NCBI RefSeq assembly: GCF_026210795.1
Contig: NC_089431.1
Coordinates: forward strand, 1,364,001-1,428,000
From: Rhizophagus irregularis
Lineage: Eukaryota; Glomeromycota; Glomeromycetes; Glomerales; Glomeraceae
DNA length: 64,000 nt
Direction of reading: 5' to 3'
Below, piece after piece: positions 22,423 through 36,480 of this stretch (positions are counted from its first letter, which is position 1; each line of letters starts with the position of its first letter). A program made the position numbers and the translations under genes. The notes beneath the pieces were generated by a model, which saw only the letters and a program-made list of their open reading frames with translations, ran no database searches and was not told where the DNA came from.

Positions 22423-23450
22423 TCAAATATTCAAGAAGTAACACCCCAAAGAAGTTGCGATGACCAAGATTAATGATATAATGAGTGTAACAACGAAACG
22501 TTTTCCGACCTTTTTCCATGATTCTAAAATAAATAAAAAAAAAATTAAAATTAAAAAATAAATATACAAGTTTGTTACACCAACTTACGTGAATTTGGCT
22601 GAAGCAATAAAAGTTGTAGTTGTATTTGTCGTTCAAGATTATTATTTTGAATTTCATTTTTTTCTTTATTACTAGAACCATCAGATAGATTATCTAATAA
22701 TTTCGAACATCTTTGAATAGATCTTAAATTCATTTCTCTTCTATCAACAAAAAGACTTTTATCTTTTTCATCATTATTAAATAATTTTAAATTTCTTTGA
22801 TTAAATTCTATTGAAATATCAAAATCTAAATTATTTTTGTTCATGACATCATTTATTTCTTTATAATTTGGATACATTAATTCAAAAACTTTTTCAGAAC
22901 ATAAAGAGATTTTCTCAAAAATTTGTTTTTCATCATCAGTTATAATATTCCATCTTTCCAAATAATTAATCATGCAAGAAGAAGAATCCAAATGTTTCGA
23001 ATACATTGGACAAGTTTCATAATAACAAGGTTCTAAATTCTTAATAAAAATCTCTTGAACGGAATCAGGTTTATAATAATAACCGAGACCATGACATTTA
23101 AATTGAGGAATAATAAGTTCATAAAGATTAGAATGTAATAAAATTGATTCTTCAATTTTCTTTCGAATATCAGATGAGATAATAGAATTGATAATTTCAT
23201 CTAATTTATCTTTATTGAGAAGAACATGTTCCTCGGTGCAACCTTGTACGTGAGATTCAAAGGATATCCTGTATAAACGAGTAAAAAATTCTGTAATTCG
23301 TTGATCTTTCTCTCGGTCGGTATGTTTAAAAAATTTATATTGTCTTTTATTATTATTATTATTATTTTCCAAATCTTTTCTTGGACATAATGAGAATTTG
23401 ATTTGAATATCGGAAGAAGAATCTTGTTGAGGCGAAGTAATAGTGGTCAT
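22423..23450 (-). CDS. HMG-box-like protein with C-terminal transmembrane anchor
   Basis: Exons 22589-23450 and 22423-22523, joined by a GTAAGT...TTTTAG intron, give 320 residues. Residues about 85-205 resemble a divergent HMG box of the MATA-HMG type: an LDEIINSI helix, the ELIIPQFKC motif, ERWNIITDDEKQIFEKI and VFELMYPNYKEI, where W, the KQ(F/Y)E helix and the terminal YPNYK fit HMG helices 2-3. The second exon encodes KKVGKRF followed by about 20 hydrophobic residues (VVTLIISLILVIATSLGCYF) and ends two residues later: a typical tail anchor. Without splicing the protein would end RKLV. It shares a domain plan with the gene at 38870. The family's usual role is DNA binding; with a membrane anchor and a weak box, a nuclear-envelope or ER role is possible but unproven. 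The N-terminus is polar with an Asn run. Confidence 0.65.
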
Positions 23451-26300
23451 CTTTTTTAAGAAATAGACAAATATTTTTTTTTTTTTTTTTTTTTTAAAAA
23501 AAAATTAGGACCTATTTTTTTTTTTTTTTTATAATAAAATAAATTCGGGAGAGAATTTTTTTAGTTTTATTCACTAAAAAACTTATATATATGATTTTAT
23601 GTAAATCTTGTTTTTGTGAAATGTTTATCATTTGTTTATCGGCTAATACCACATAATAAATTATTCTTTTTCATGTGAAATACGTGTATAATTTCTTGTT
23701 ATCAAAAGAAGAAAAAGGGAAATTGTGGGGCCAAGCCCCCAATGAATTTTTTTTTTTTTCCTCCTCAATTAAAAATTGATATAATTGGATATGAAATTAA
23801 AAATTCCATATTTCACTTAAATGATCGTTGTTTTACTTTGAGGAATTAAATTTAAATATTTTAACTACGCTTCGAACATCATATCCTTACACGGTTTAAC
23901 TCTAATGCACCAATTAAAAAATTACTTCCCGTAAATGGATTCGAATAACCAAACTTTTTTTCCCTTACAAAAGTAACAATAACACTTTTTTACTGTAACG
24001 GTAACGGTAACCCCTGTGAAAAATCACTTTCTTCGGACAAACAATTCCGAATGAAAGGTAACAGATAAAGTCTGATAAAGAAAAGAAGATGAAAACAAGA
24101 TGAAAAGAGATGAAAAATGATTTTTGAATGATTTTAAAAATTATGATTAGAGTACAATATTACAACATAAAAAAATTAAAAAATTTTTTAAAAAATTTTT
24201 TTTTTTAAGATTTTTTTTTAAAAAAAAATTTTAATAATTTTTTAATTTAAAATTTTTTTTTTTAAAAAAATTTTTTTTTTTTTTTTTTTGTGTAATTCGG
24301 ATTTTTCGGTTTTTTTTTTTAAAAAAAAAATTCATAATTATTTATTTTATCTAGACATTTTTTTTTGTAGAACAAATAGAGCAAATTTTAAAATTTTTCA
24401 AAAATTACCCGAGATTTACCAGGACCCTTTGTAAAATTTTTTTTTTTTTTTTTTTTTTTGAAATGGTTTCGGTCGTGTTCTTTTTTTTTTATTATGATCC
24501 CTTAATCGGTTAAAAAATAATCGGTTAAGATAATCGGTTAAAATAATAATCGGTTAAATTATTTAATTTACTATTTTACTATTATTCTTAAATTTAGTAA
24601 TTTTAACTTGTAAAAATTTAAACCAATAAATAATGATTGGAGGTTTTGGAATGATCCTGAGAAGTTTTTTTTTTTTTCAAGTTAAACAAAAGTTAAACAA
24701 AAATAAAAAGTCCATGATTTCATAATTTCATGCAAAATAATAAAACCTCCTTATTTCATTAGATCAAAAACGTAAAACAAAATGAAAAAAAAAAAATAAA
24801 TAAATAATTTTTTTTTTTAGAAAAAAAAAGAACTTGTCCAATTGTCCATTGTTTTTTAATTTGTATATAAAAAAAAAATTTGTGAACATTTGAACATTTT
24901 GCGAACACAAAAAAAAAAATTATGATATGAAAATTATTGTTTTGAAACACGAAAAAAATTAACTATGAAAAACTTCGTACTTCGTATTACAAAAAAAAAG
25001 ATTATTTTGATTATTTCATACTTTTAATTTAAAAGATTTATTTTTATTTTTTATTTTTCGGGTAAATAATTCTTTGTTATAAAATTCCGCGTGTTTAATC
25101 TGTTTGTTCGTAAACATAATAATAAAAAATTTAAACGTGCATTTATTAAAAATTTCATTTTTTTTTCTATTATTATTATTATTATGTTTATCCCTAAAAA
25201 TATTTATATAACAAGATAACATAATTTCCTGTATGTACTATTTATTGCATAAAGATTTAAATCTTATTGGTTTAAAATGACCCAATTTTTTTTTTTTTTT
25301 GAGTGTACACCGTTTTGTTTTGTTTTGAGAATTGCGAATTATTTACGCGGTGGCGTTTTATGTTTATTATTATTATTATTATTTATTACTTTCCCGAAAA
25401 TCATGTTTAATTAACTACATTTTTTTTTAAAAAAAATTGATTCTAAGAACTTGACGCGTTTTATAGACGCGTTTTTTTAAATAATGATTGATTTTTTAAT
25501 ACATTTATAAAATTTTCTTGGATTAATTTAAAATTTTTTTTTAAATACATTTTTGGAATTTTTTTTTAATACATTTATTAATTTAAACTTTTTTTTAAAT
25601 ACATTTATAAAATTTTTTTTTTTAATACATTTATTAATTAAAATTAATAATCTAATATTATTAGAAAGAGAATAAAATAAAAATTTAAAAAAAGGAATGT
25701 TATATATAAAAAAATTTTATACATTTAACGTTAAATAATATAATTATTGTTCATTCGGGTATATTCATTATGATTTTTTACATTTTCTACATTTTTTTTC
25801 TTTTTTTTTATATGTATATATTATTAATAAGAGATGAAAAAAATAAAAAGTTTGAAAAAGAAAAAAAAAAAGACTTTTTTTTATACAATGAGTATATACT
25901 GTATATATAAAATAATTACTAAAATGACAAATAATAAAAAAAAATGTCATTTTAACCCAAGATTACTTCCCCCGAGATTACTCCCCCGTTTTTTTTTTAA
26001 ATATGTATATAAAGTGTCTTTATAAAAAAAGTATGTATGCGAAATTATATGTAAAAGTGTGTTGTGTGAAAAAGTATGTGAAAAAAAAAGTATGTAAAAG
26101 TATGCGAAAAGTATGTAAAAGTAAGTGTAAAAGTATGTGCGAAGTATATGTAAAGTTTAATGTGAGGTATATGTAAAATATATGTAAAATATATAAAGTA
26201 CAGTAAAGTACAGATATGTACATTAAACTCTCGAAACAAAGGTTTCAAAGAGTTTATATTCATAATGTACGTTAAAGAAATCGAAATCATCCGATTATTA
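23451..26300. other. Gene-free, extremely AT-rich stretch
   Basis: No gene seen. It contains many runs of eight or more T followed by A runs (for example around 24200-24330), GGTTAA-type short repeats near 24500-24560, ATT microsatellites (25160-25190, 25365-25385), an ATACATTTAT/TTTTTTT repeat at about 25500-25640 and the minisatellite at 26030-26205. It lies between the upstream side of the HMG-like gene and the 3' end of the first methyltransferase. Confidence 0.55.
26030..26205. repeat. Minisatellite with AAAAGTATGTG-type unit
   Basis: About twelve imperfect copies of a 10-14 bp unit (AAAAGTATGTAA, AAAAGTGTGTTG, AAAATATATGT). It ends about 100 bp before the stop codon of the minus-strand methyltransferase, in its 3' flank. 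Confidence 0.7.
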
Positions 26301-27388
26301 TTATATCTTTTGACCATAAAATCTGCACGTTTTGAAGACGGTTTGATTTTCTTCAATTTCTTTAACAAATTCTTCCAAGTATGAATCATACTGTTTAGGA
26401 GTGATTTCCAACTTTTTACAAATTTTATTACCATGTTGTTTAAAGGTAATTAACAAATCTTGCATTACCTAAAAAAAAAAATCAAACAAATAAATAAAAG
26501 AAATAAAGAAAATATCGAATATAATCAAATATATCAAATACTTAAAAATACTTACCAATTCACCGATAATGCCTCCCCATTTACCTACAGGTATATTGTT
26601 TGTCAGAATATTTGTATTCTTTAATTGATCACAATTTGAAGGTAATGAAGAAATTGTTTCGGATAATGAAGTATAATTTTCGAAACATGTTTTCACTAAA
26701 AAAAAAAAAAAGAGCGTTCGTTAATGTCAATCACCATGATTGATGATCGTCGTCGTAAAAGATACTATACTTAACTGGCAGAAATTAATTTTTGAGTGAT
26801 ATGACCAACTCTTTCATTCTCAAATTCCAAATTCCAAGTAGTTATTTCTAACCATGAGTCACATTTCATGATATTAATAATATCATTTATTATATCATTT
26901 TGACAAAATGAATGTTCGTTATGCATATGTTCAATAAAATTTATATGTATATAAGAAAATGTTGAAGGAGGGAAAGGTAAATATTCGGGTTTATTCGCGA
27001 GAAAGAATTTTGTATTTTTTGGCCTTATTTCAGAAGGAAAAATTGGTATCAAATCGATTCCTGTAAAAGAACATCTTGAAAATTCTGTAGCCATATCCAA
27101 AATCCAAGTACCTGGGCCACATTTGATTTCGAGAGCATTCACACTTCCAGATTCCAATAAATCTCTAATCGGGGAACTAAAATTACCCTTCCAGATATGT
27201 TTGAGTAAGTATTGTTGCGAAACAATTCTATCGATTGTTTCGGAGTTATACTTTATATCAAGATCTTTTACATTATTCAATTCAGAAGTAATCAAATGTA
27301 AATGTTTTAATTCACTCTCGCTTGCAAAAGATTTTTGTTTATGATGATGATTTTTAGGTGTCATCTTTTTTGATTGTTGTACACCCAT
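26301..27388 (-). CDS. SAM-dependent methyltransferase, altered motif I, MGxxxS start (paralog 1)
   Basis: Exons 26776-27388, 26556-26695 and 26301-26468 give 306 residues. It is a class I methyltransferase: YLLKHIWKGNFSSPI (60-74), motif I as ALEIKCGPGTW (85-95), LDMATEFSRCSFTGIDLIP with the acidic ribose-binding Asp, then LPFPPSTFSYIHI. The usual motif I D-V-G-C-G reads E-I-K-C-G here, replacing the first glycine with lysine, which may weaken or abolish SAM binding. The start MGVQQSKK fits an N-myristoylation signal (Gly2, Ser6, basic after). The first intron opens with GTTAAG rather than the common GTAAGT. Introns 1 (phase 1) and 2 (phase 0) match the last two introns of the paralog at 49976. 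The substrate is unknown. Confidence 0.82.
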
Positions 27389-30300
27389 TTTTGAAATTTA
27401 ATTTATAAATTTTTTTCAAAAAAAAGGAGAAAGAATGTGATTTAAGGTATAATCAAAGGAAGAGAAAGACGATAATCTTTAAAGGATGGTTTGGTAAAAA
27501 AAAAGAAAAAAAAAGAGGGAAAGAAGGAAAGAAGGATTGATTATCTGTCAAAATTTTAATATTTTAAAGTGAATTTTTTTCAGAGTTCGATTTTAGTCGG
27601 TTTTTATATTGTTTGAACATAACAAAGGTTTTTACCGAATATATATCAGTTATATAAATTTTCTTTTTTAAATGTAATACCTTTATTGCATATATTGTCA
27701 AAGTATATTATTAAAATTAGGAATATATTTTTATTTTTTATAAAAGTATAAGTATATGCATGGGCAGGGTATAAATATTTGTTGTGTATAAATCTTACGA
27801 CCAAAATCTTCATTGATAAGAGATCTAGGACCGAAAGGGTAAAATTTTAACCGAATTTATCTTAAAACCTTTTAACTCAAATACACTTTCGACTCTAATC
27901 CTTTAAGTTCTTAATCATTAGATAAATCAACTCCGGATTCTCTATACTAAGAAAGGTTAAAAAAACTTTTTTATTTCTTTTACTTGGATCTCTTTGTAAT
28001 AATTTTGATTCATAACAGGAAAATTTTTTGGTTGGGTAAAATAAATTATTTTTATCTTAATAAAGTAACAAAACAGAGTTATATGATATTTATTAATTTG
28101 GGTTCATTGTCAAAAAAAGTTATTTCAAATTTGTTTTTTATTTTTTATTTTCTTTTTTTTACCATTCATATTTTAAACCAATTTTGGACATAATCCATTG
28201 TCTTTATTTCTTAGTTATTCATGCTTTAATATATCATTATTTCGTTTGTTATCCATGTTTTATTAATAAAAATGATTTTTTTTTGTTTTTCTCATTCTTT
28301 ATTTTTTTTAGAATGAAAATAATTTATTTCGTGCTCATTTTCGGGTATCGTCATTGCATAGTCAAGGGTACCCATACAGAAGATCTTTCTTTAAACTTTA
28401 AATTACATAAATTACATAATTGTTTAAAAAAAAAATGAATTTGCATTTAAAGGAAAATTTTTTATTCAGATAAACAAATTTAGAATAATATAATAAATAA
28501 TTGACCGAATTTAGTAAATTTATATAGAAAAAAATAATCGGGTTCTCGATTCAGTTTATTTTGATAAATCATTCATGCAGAGTAATTTTTGATATTACAT
28601 AATTTCAATATGAAAATATAATAATATGGATAATATGGATGATAATATGGATAATATGTACTTTTTTTTTCACTCAAAATAAATTGAATCTTAAAAAAAA
28701 AATTTTTTAAACACGAATTATAATTAAAACACCTTTTTTCGTTAGTTATTCCTTTCAATAAACAATAGTAAAAAGGTAATTAAAAAAAAATTTTTTTTTT
28801 TTTCTCATTATCATATCAAAAAAAGAGTTGATTTACTTTATTGTAAGATTCTTTTTTGAATGAGTTAATTTTCTTTGTGTACATGCATAAAGAAAAAATA
28901 TATATATAAGTTTTTTTTTTTTTAACAATTTTTTACCGTAATTGTAATAATAACATATATTGTAATCGAAGTTTGGAATGAAAATTACAGAATTTTTTTA
29001 AAAAAGTAAAAATTGTAAATTTATTAATTTATTTTAAAAACGAATTAAAATTCTCAAATTCTTTTTTTTTTAAAAAAAAACTTGTATTTTTTTAAAATAA
29101 TGAATTTTTTTTTATTATTATTATTATTATTATTTATTATTATTATTTATTTATTATTTTTTTTTTTCGATAAACAGAAAATTTGGTAAATCCTTTTTAT
29201 TTTTTTTAATATAACTATTATTGAATTTGTATTAAGAATTGTTATACATTTACATTTTACATTTTTTACCTGTTATCTTAACTGTTGTTCTAATATATCT
29301 TATATTATTGTACTGTTGTAGCTAGCTTTTATATTTTTTTATATTTTATCACTTTAAAACTGTGCTTTATTAAATTATTCGGAGTTTTTTTTACTTTACT
29401 CATTTTACTCGTGTGTGTGTATTTCATTCCCCCCATAACTTAATATTACCAAAAATGTTCAAAAATGAAATTTTTTTACAAAATTTATCTGTATAATGCA
29501 AACCTCGTGCTTATCTATGCTGCGGGTATGATCGTAATACTAAACTTGTTTAGTTGGCGTTAAAAATGTAATAATCCAAAATAAACATTGAGTCACAATA
29601 TCATTTTTTTCGAAGAAAAAATTATTTTTTTATTTCGATAATCGATAATAATGAAACTTGATCATGTGGAAACATAAACTAACCTTTTTTTTTTCCTTAT
29701 CTTTTTGAAAGATTTTCTGTTCAAATTTACTTTTGAATAATTTTTGATATACATAAATAATATTATAATACATAAAATAATACATAAAAAATATTATTAT
29801 AATACTAAAAATATTATAATACATACATAAAAAATATTATAATAATACATAATACATAATAATAAATACATAAATTTGTATAATACATTAAAAAAATTCT
29901 TGTAAAAAATTCTAGCTATCAAATTTATTTTTACCCGACATATTACTCATTACTCTTCATGTACATTGATAATCCTTCTAAATAAACAAAAAAATAAAAA
30001 AACAACTCACCCTGACTTTTTTATTTGTATTACAAAAAACTTTAATAAAGTAAAACCTTTATCCCCCTGTTCTCCGTTTTTGGGTAAAAATACTTCTTGT
30101 ATAATAACCGATAGTGCATATATATAAAAAAAAAAAAACATTCTATGAAAAGAATTTTTTATCGAATTTTATTAAGTCTATTAAAGTCACGTTTTTTTTT
30201 TTTTGATTAAAAACTTAAAGTAAAAAATATCACGTGAATTATTCGTATTTTTTACCAAAATTTTAACATTAAATTCCATAAATTTCATAAATTCTTGTAA

Positions 30301-30704
30301 GGAGTTAAAAAAAGGGATTATTATAAATTTACAATTATATCGCGGATTATACTAATAAAATTTTAAATTACAAATGGTTACCAAACAACACATCATCTGT
30401 GGTTTTATTTTTGAAACGCTAAAAACATCTAGATTTTTTTTTTTAAAAAGAAAAAATATTTATAATTATTTATGCGGAAACTGTAAATAATGAAATAATA
30501 TAATGTAAATAAGACAAAAAAAATTAATAATTTACGTACTGCTGGTGGCTTGTGTCGCTGACTCATTTACCTTATTACTTGCTCTTTGATTTAGGAATGT
30601 TTAGGAACGTTATGCAGTTATCTTATGGAGGAATTATAAAAAATCATATGAAAATTAGACAAATTTATCGACATTCAGTATGTAATGCCATTTGCTGATT
30701 GCTT

Positions 30705-30842
30705 AACAATCATTTTAATCATTAAAATCATTAAAATCATTTTAATAATTTAATCGTTTTAATAATTTTAATAATTTTAATCATTTTAATAATTTTAATT
30801 TTTTAATCATTTAATTATTTTAATAATTATTTTAATCATTTT
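30705..30842. repeat. Short tandem array, AATCATTTTAAT-type unit
   Basis: Roughly a dozen imperfect repeats of TTTTAATAA or TTTTAATCA words fill about 140 bp. Confidence 0.65.
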
Positions 30843-31174
30843 TTTTTTTAAAAGAAAAAAAAATTCATCTTAATATAAAATATCATTTAATATTTTTTTT
30901 TTAAGAAAAAAAGGTCATTATTAGTGACGGCTATCTATATGTTTAATATGTTTAATATGTTTAAAATTCGTCAAATCTTCATATTAATTAATGATATTTA
31001 AAATACATATAATAATACATGTACCAGTATGACTTATTTTGCGAATACGTATTAATACGTATTCATACGTATTAATGGGATTAATGGGATTAACAGTTAA
31101 TGGGATTATTCCGCGAAGTGGAACTACTCTACTGTAGGTCACCAATTATCATAATGTTTTTCTACATATATATA

Positions 31175-31375
31175 TATATCCCTTAAATATATATTGTATA
31201 TATTTCCATTTTCCCTTAAATATATATATATGTTTTCCCATTTTCCCTTAAACATTTATATATGTTTTCCCCTTAAATATATACTGCATTTCTCTTTAAT
31301 ATATACATTTTCCTTAATATATACTGTTCCCTTAAATATATACTATATATACTGCATTTCCCTTAAATATAAAGG
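31175..31375. repeat. Degenerate array, CCCTTAAATATATA-type unit
   Basis: Eight or more copies of TTTCCCTTAAATATATA separated by AT-rich spacers. A plus-strand ORF through it (MYIFPFSLKYIYMFS...) is only the repeat translated. Confidence 0.7.
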
Positions 31376-31676
31376 ATGTCATAACCACATCGAAATTGTT
31401 CGAAATACTTTAAATACTACTTGTCTTCTACAATGATTCGCGGGTATCACGTGCTAATACTTTGACATATCTAAAATAAAATATCAGTAAAGAATAAAAT
31501 AACTGCGTCCGAGTTGCCACGTTTTTCTAAACCTGTAATTTCGGCACAAAAAAAAAAGATTTTCGTATAAATTATCCGATGGTATAAGTAAGTATACCTG
31601 GTAAAAATGAATGAAAGGGAATGTAAAATAAATAACATTCGAATTATCCGATTAGTTAGAGATTTTAACCTTATTT

Positions 31677-31708
<32 letters not shown>

Positions 31709-33323
31709 AAAAAAAAAAAGATTTTTGCCATACCAAAATTAATATTTCCCGAATAAATAATACAAAATATATACATGATATAAAAGTTGATTTCAAATCA
31801 CTTTAAAAAAAAAAAGGATCAATATATATTTAAGGTTAATTCTTTTTGAAAATATAATGTTTTTTTTTTTGACACCACAGATTCGTTTATTTTTTTAAAA
31901 AACTTAATTTCTAAATTATTATTACCGTAAAGGTTATTTTTTGCCATAAAGGTCACAAATTATCTCACATGGTTACGTGCGTGTGAAATGTTGAACCCGT
32001 TTTTTTTTTAAAAAAAAAACAATCATGATTATTGTTTGGCAAGATGTGAAACAAGTTGACTTTGTAAACCTGATTATATATATCTGATTATATATCAGAT
32101 ATAATATATTCCATTTTAAGCATATCAATTCACTCAATTATTTAAAGATTAAAGTATTGATTATATTAATATCTATCCCATAACGCGTTATTGATTCATT
32201 TATACAAACATGGATACTTTATCAACACATGGTACAGGAAACAATTATAATAATAATATTTATTATTTATCTTTGTGTAATTTTTTAATTATAAAATATA
32301 TATGTATAAATTTTTATAATAAATATAGTTAATATTTTTTTTTTATACTTGAAAAAAAATTCAATAAAAATTTTTTTTTTTATTTATGAATACATATTAA
32401 GACAAGATCAAATTTTTTTTTCAAAACAATGGATCCAAAATCAATCAACCTTTTTCTCTCAGTAACACTGATTCTTAACTTTGATTCGTTTATATATAAT
32501 AATAATACAGTAAAAAATTAGTATAATTAATATAATATTCATTTACACATCTTAAACATCTTAAAATTATTGAAACTTAAAAAAAAAAATTATAAAAAAA
32601 AAATATTTTATTTATTCAACAAGAATAAATTATATTGAACCTTTTGAACACACAAATAATATTTATTAAAACAAAAAGTACAACTTTGTTACGTTTAAAT
32701 ACGGTCAACTTTGAAAAGAACGAGAAAATTCTTTTTCATATTTTACATATTTTACGTATCCAAATTAATGCTCATTTTATTCATTTTATTAAAAAAAAAA
32801 ATACCAGTTTTTGAACATGGTAATCAATAAATTAATATTCATTCACAAATATTTTTTTTTTTAAAAAAAATCATTTCGGTTGTTAATAAGGTTTAAACTT
32901 TAAAAATAAAAAAATTTTAAACGTTATCTTAATTGAGATATGATTTACACGGTGGCTCGACTCATGTGACATGAAAATCTTTAATGTTTTGAAACGTGGT
33001 ACGTTTGACCTGTTCATACTATGCCTTTTCGGTAGAATGTTCGGGAAGCCTGATTTTTTTTTTCGCGGTCATTTAATTATTTGACACAAAATGAAAATGA
33101 CTTAATTTCTTTTTATTTCCACGCACGATTGTTACAGAAAGTATGTAAGAATTAAATCTTAAAAATTGAATCACATAATTACCAAATTGATTTCATGTTT
33201 TTAATCTTTAAAAATAAAAATAATATATACTGTAAAAAATAAAATATTGTATTTTATCTTTTTTTTATCACCTTTTTTTAATATTTCACGAAAAAAAAAA
33301 TTATTATTATTTTATTATTTTTA

Positions 33324-33356
<33 letters not shown>

Positions 33357-33609
33357 TTTTATTTTAGCCATTTTTATTTTTTTTTATTTATTTATTTATT
33401 TATTTTTTCTTTCTGTGATCAATTATTAGAAATTATCACACAGATAATTTGACAAATCTGAATAAAAATTTTAATTCCTATTATTTGTTTGTTTATTATT
33501 ATTTTTCTTTCTACGATAAATAATAAAAAAATTGACAAATAATAAAAAAAATTGACGGAATAAAGATAATGAATTTAATTAAAATTTTAAATAGAGTAAA
33601 ATTGAATAG

Positions 33610-33890
33610 CAGATAGAATAAAATAAGATTCAATAGAAAATAGAATGGGATTCAATGGAATATAATAGGATTCAATAGTGAATATAAAATAGGATTCAAT
33701 AGAGAATATAATAGGATTCAATAGGGATTCAATAGAATAGGATTCATAGAATTGAATTAAATAAATAAATTAGAATAAAATAAATTAAAATAAATTAAAT
33801 TAGAATTCAATAAATTCAATAGAATAAATTAGAATAAAAAATAAAATTCAATATAATAAATTAAAATAAAATAAAAATTAAATAATTAAT
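33610..33890. repeat. Degenerate array, GGATTCAATAGAATA-type unit
   Basis: About ten copies of ATAGGATTCAATAG with variable spacers grade into TAAATTAGAATAAAAT repeats to the right. Confidence 0.7.
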
Positions 33891-34124
33891 ATAAATCATC
33901 AAAAAAAAAAACAATAAAAGAAACACACAATTCAAGTAACCATTCCATTAAGGTAATAGGCGGTAATAGGCGACAAATTTTGTGATAAATGACTTGAATA
34001 ATAATTAAACTAATTTATAGAATACTTTTTTCCGTCAATAATTAAATTAATTATTATTGAATGAATGAGATATTTGGATGAGATATTTGGATGATATTTG
34101 GATGAGAATAAAAAAATCTTAGTG

Positions 34125-34590
34125 AACCCCACTTTATAACGAAGCCATGAAATCGAAACCAAAAAAAAAGCCCTAGATTTTTTAACGAAACAAAAACTGT
34201 AGATTTTTAATGAAACCAAAAAAACTCTATTTCTAAAAAAACTCTAAACGAAACCAAAAAAAATCTATTTTTTAAAAAAAAAACTCTAGATTTTTTAACG
34301 GAACCGAAACTGTATATTTTTAATGAAACCAAAAAAACTCTATTTTTTTAAAAAAATAATTGTTTGACGAAACCAAAACTTAAATTGTAGATAACGAAGC
34401 CAAAAACTGTAAATTTTTAACGAAACCAAAAAAAAATTGTAGATAAATCAAAAAAATTTATTTTTAAAATTTTAGAAAATTAAGAAAATTTAAATTTTTT
34501 TTAACAAATCCAAGGAAATTTAAAAATCCAAGAAAATTTAAATTTTTTGATGAAACCAAAAAGATTTAAATTTTTTAACGAAACCAAAAA
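34125..34590. repeat. Degenerate array, AACGAAACCAAAAA-type unit
   Basis: About fourteen imperfect copies of a 30-60 bp unit, TTTTTAACGAAACCAAAAA followed by CTCTA or CTGTA. Length changes come mostly from the A and T runs. Non-coding. Confidence 0.7.
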
Positions 34591-34990
34591 AAAAAATGTA
34601 AAAAAACTATGCGATTGGATCCTTTCCAGTCCTGAGTAAAAAAAATCAGATGCAATGCATATTAACTTGATGTATTTTTGCGTGTATTAGATATTGTATT
34701 TAAATGTACTAGAGATGTACTAGATGTACTTGGATGTATTTGTCATCATATACTACATGTATTGCCATGTACCATATTTTATAAACAGTTAAATTTTTAA
34801 ATTTTTTTGAGTTTATTAACCAAATATATATTTCATTTTCACCGTTTTCTCTAATACTACTTGTATCTTTTTTACAAATTCGTTAATTCGTTCGTAATAA
34901 TGTTATAATATTAATGTTTCATTCATTTATTTGTTTATTTATTTATTTCTTTATCTCGCTTTTTTTTTTTTTTCTTTCTTTCTTTTTTTT

Positions 34991-34992
<2 letters not shown>

Positions 34993-35041
<49 letters not shown>

Positions 35042-35478
35042 CTTTCTCTTGATTCGAGAAATACAAAAATTTATTGAATGAAAATAAATAATATTTGATA
35101 GTAAACATGCAATTGAAGATCATCATCAAATGTTTGAATACCTTCAAAGGTACTCAACAGGTGTCAAAGCCTCTTGAAATTTCCCAAAAATGAGTGTAAA
35201 TAAAACTACACTCATGCATCATAAAGCATAAAGTTTAAAATAGTGATACCGTGTACCACAGAAAAAAAATCAGGACCTACAGAGTATCTTCAATCTTAAA
35301 ATACCAAATTCTTTTTACAATGAAAATTTTTTTTTTTTTTTCATAACTTTTGGATAATTATAATTTTTTTTTTTTTTTAACAATTACAATCTGCACGAAG
35401 ACGTGCAAAACAAATATATGATAATTGTAAAAAAACTGTAACTGAGAAAAAATTTTTTTGACATATAAAAAAGAATCA

Positions 35479-35523
<45 letters not shown>
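34993..35523. repeat. 49-T homopolymer and nearby T13-A32 palindrome
   Basis: 34993-35041 is an unbroken T run of 49, preceded by CTTT repeats. 35479-35491 is a T run followed without a break by 32 A (35492-35523). Such lengths are prone to assembly and sequencing length error. Confidence 0.85.
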
Positions 35524-35528
<5 letters not shown>

Positions 35529-36377
35529 TTGAATGAACCTATATTTAGACAGACGGAACTTTAACCCGAGGGATTTTTTTTTTATTATTATTGTTATTAT
35601 GATTAAACTTGTCGAAAAACGGGATTCTTTTAAAATAAACAACAACAAAAAAAAAAGAAAGAAAATTTTTTTTTATTCAAACTCCAAAACTCCGAAATTT
35701 TATCGAGTCATGACCATGAATATCTATCTCGATTATTATTAGCGATTATAGTAAAAATATAGCGATTATAGTAAAAGTATTAAGCTTATTAAGCTAACTA
35801 ACCAAAAGAATTAAAAAGAATTAAGAATTTTTTTTTTTTTTAAATGAATTCAATATATATTATGATACCCGTATGTAAAACTACGTTATGTATACGCCGA
35901 ATATTTATTTAAACTGCGCCTCGTACTACCATAACTGTTATTTGTGAAAGTTTCACAAATTCACAAAGTGGCGTGTGATAATTGTTACACATAGCGTCAT
36001 CTAATATAAATGTCATAAGCAAAGCGAAACTGATAACTCTTTTTTCATTTTTTTTTTTATTTTAAAAATTTTCATTATATTTTTTTTTTTAAAGTAGATA
36101 AAAGAATAATATAACTTAATAATATAATTTTTAAAAATATAAATTTAAAAATATATCTTTTGAATTTTTAAATAAAGAATTTTTTTTTTAAAAAAAAAAT
36201 TATTTTTAATGTTGTAATGAGCCTTACAAATTTATTTATTTTGTTAAAAATTATTACACAACATTTGACTTTTTTTTTTATTGTACCTTTATAGGTAAAG
36301 ATAACAAACATGATAATACTAATTCGTATTGTTCATTGTCATTCATTCTTTACTTAAACGGAGAGAACTAACAAAGA

Positions 36378-36480
36378 TCAAGTTGTTGTAAGTTATTGTA
36401 AGTTGTTGTAAGTTGTTGTAAATTGTTGAGAGATGTTGAGAGATGTTGAAGAGCTGTTGAAGAGCTGTTGAAGAGTTTTT
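36378..36480. repeat. Short tandem repeats GTTGTAA and TTGAAGAGCTG
   Basis: AGTTGTTGTA repeats four times, then AGAGATGTTG twice and AAGAGCTGTTG three times, each grading into the next. Confidence 0.7.

Noticed and set aside
34935-35147. Lys-rich minus-strand ORF
   Set aside because: It is only the translated 49-T homopolymer and its flanks.
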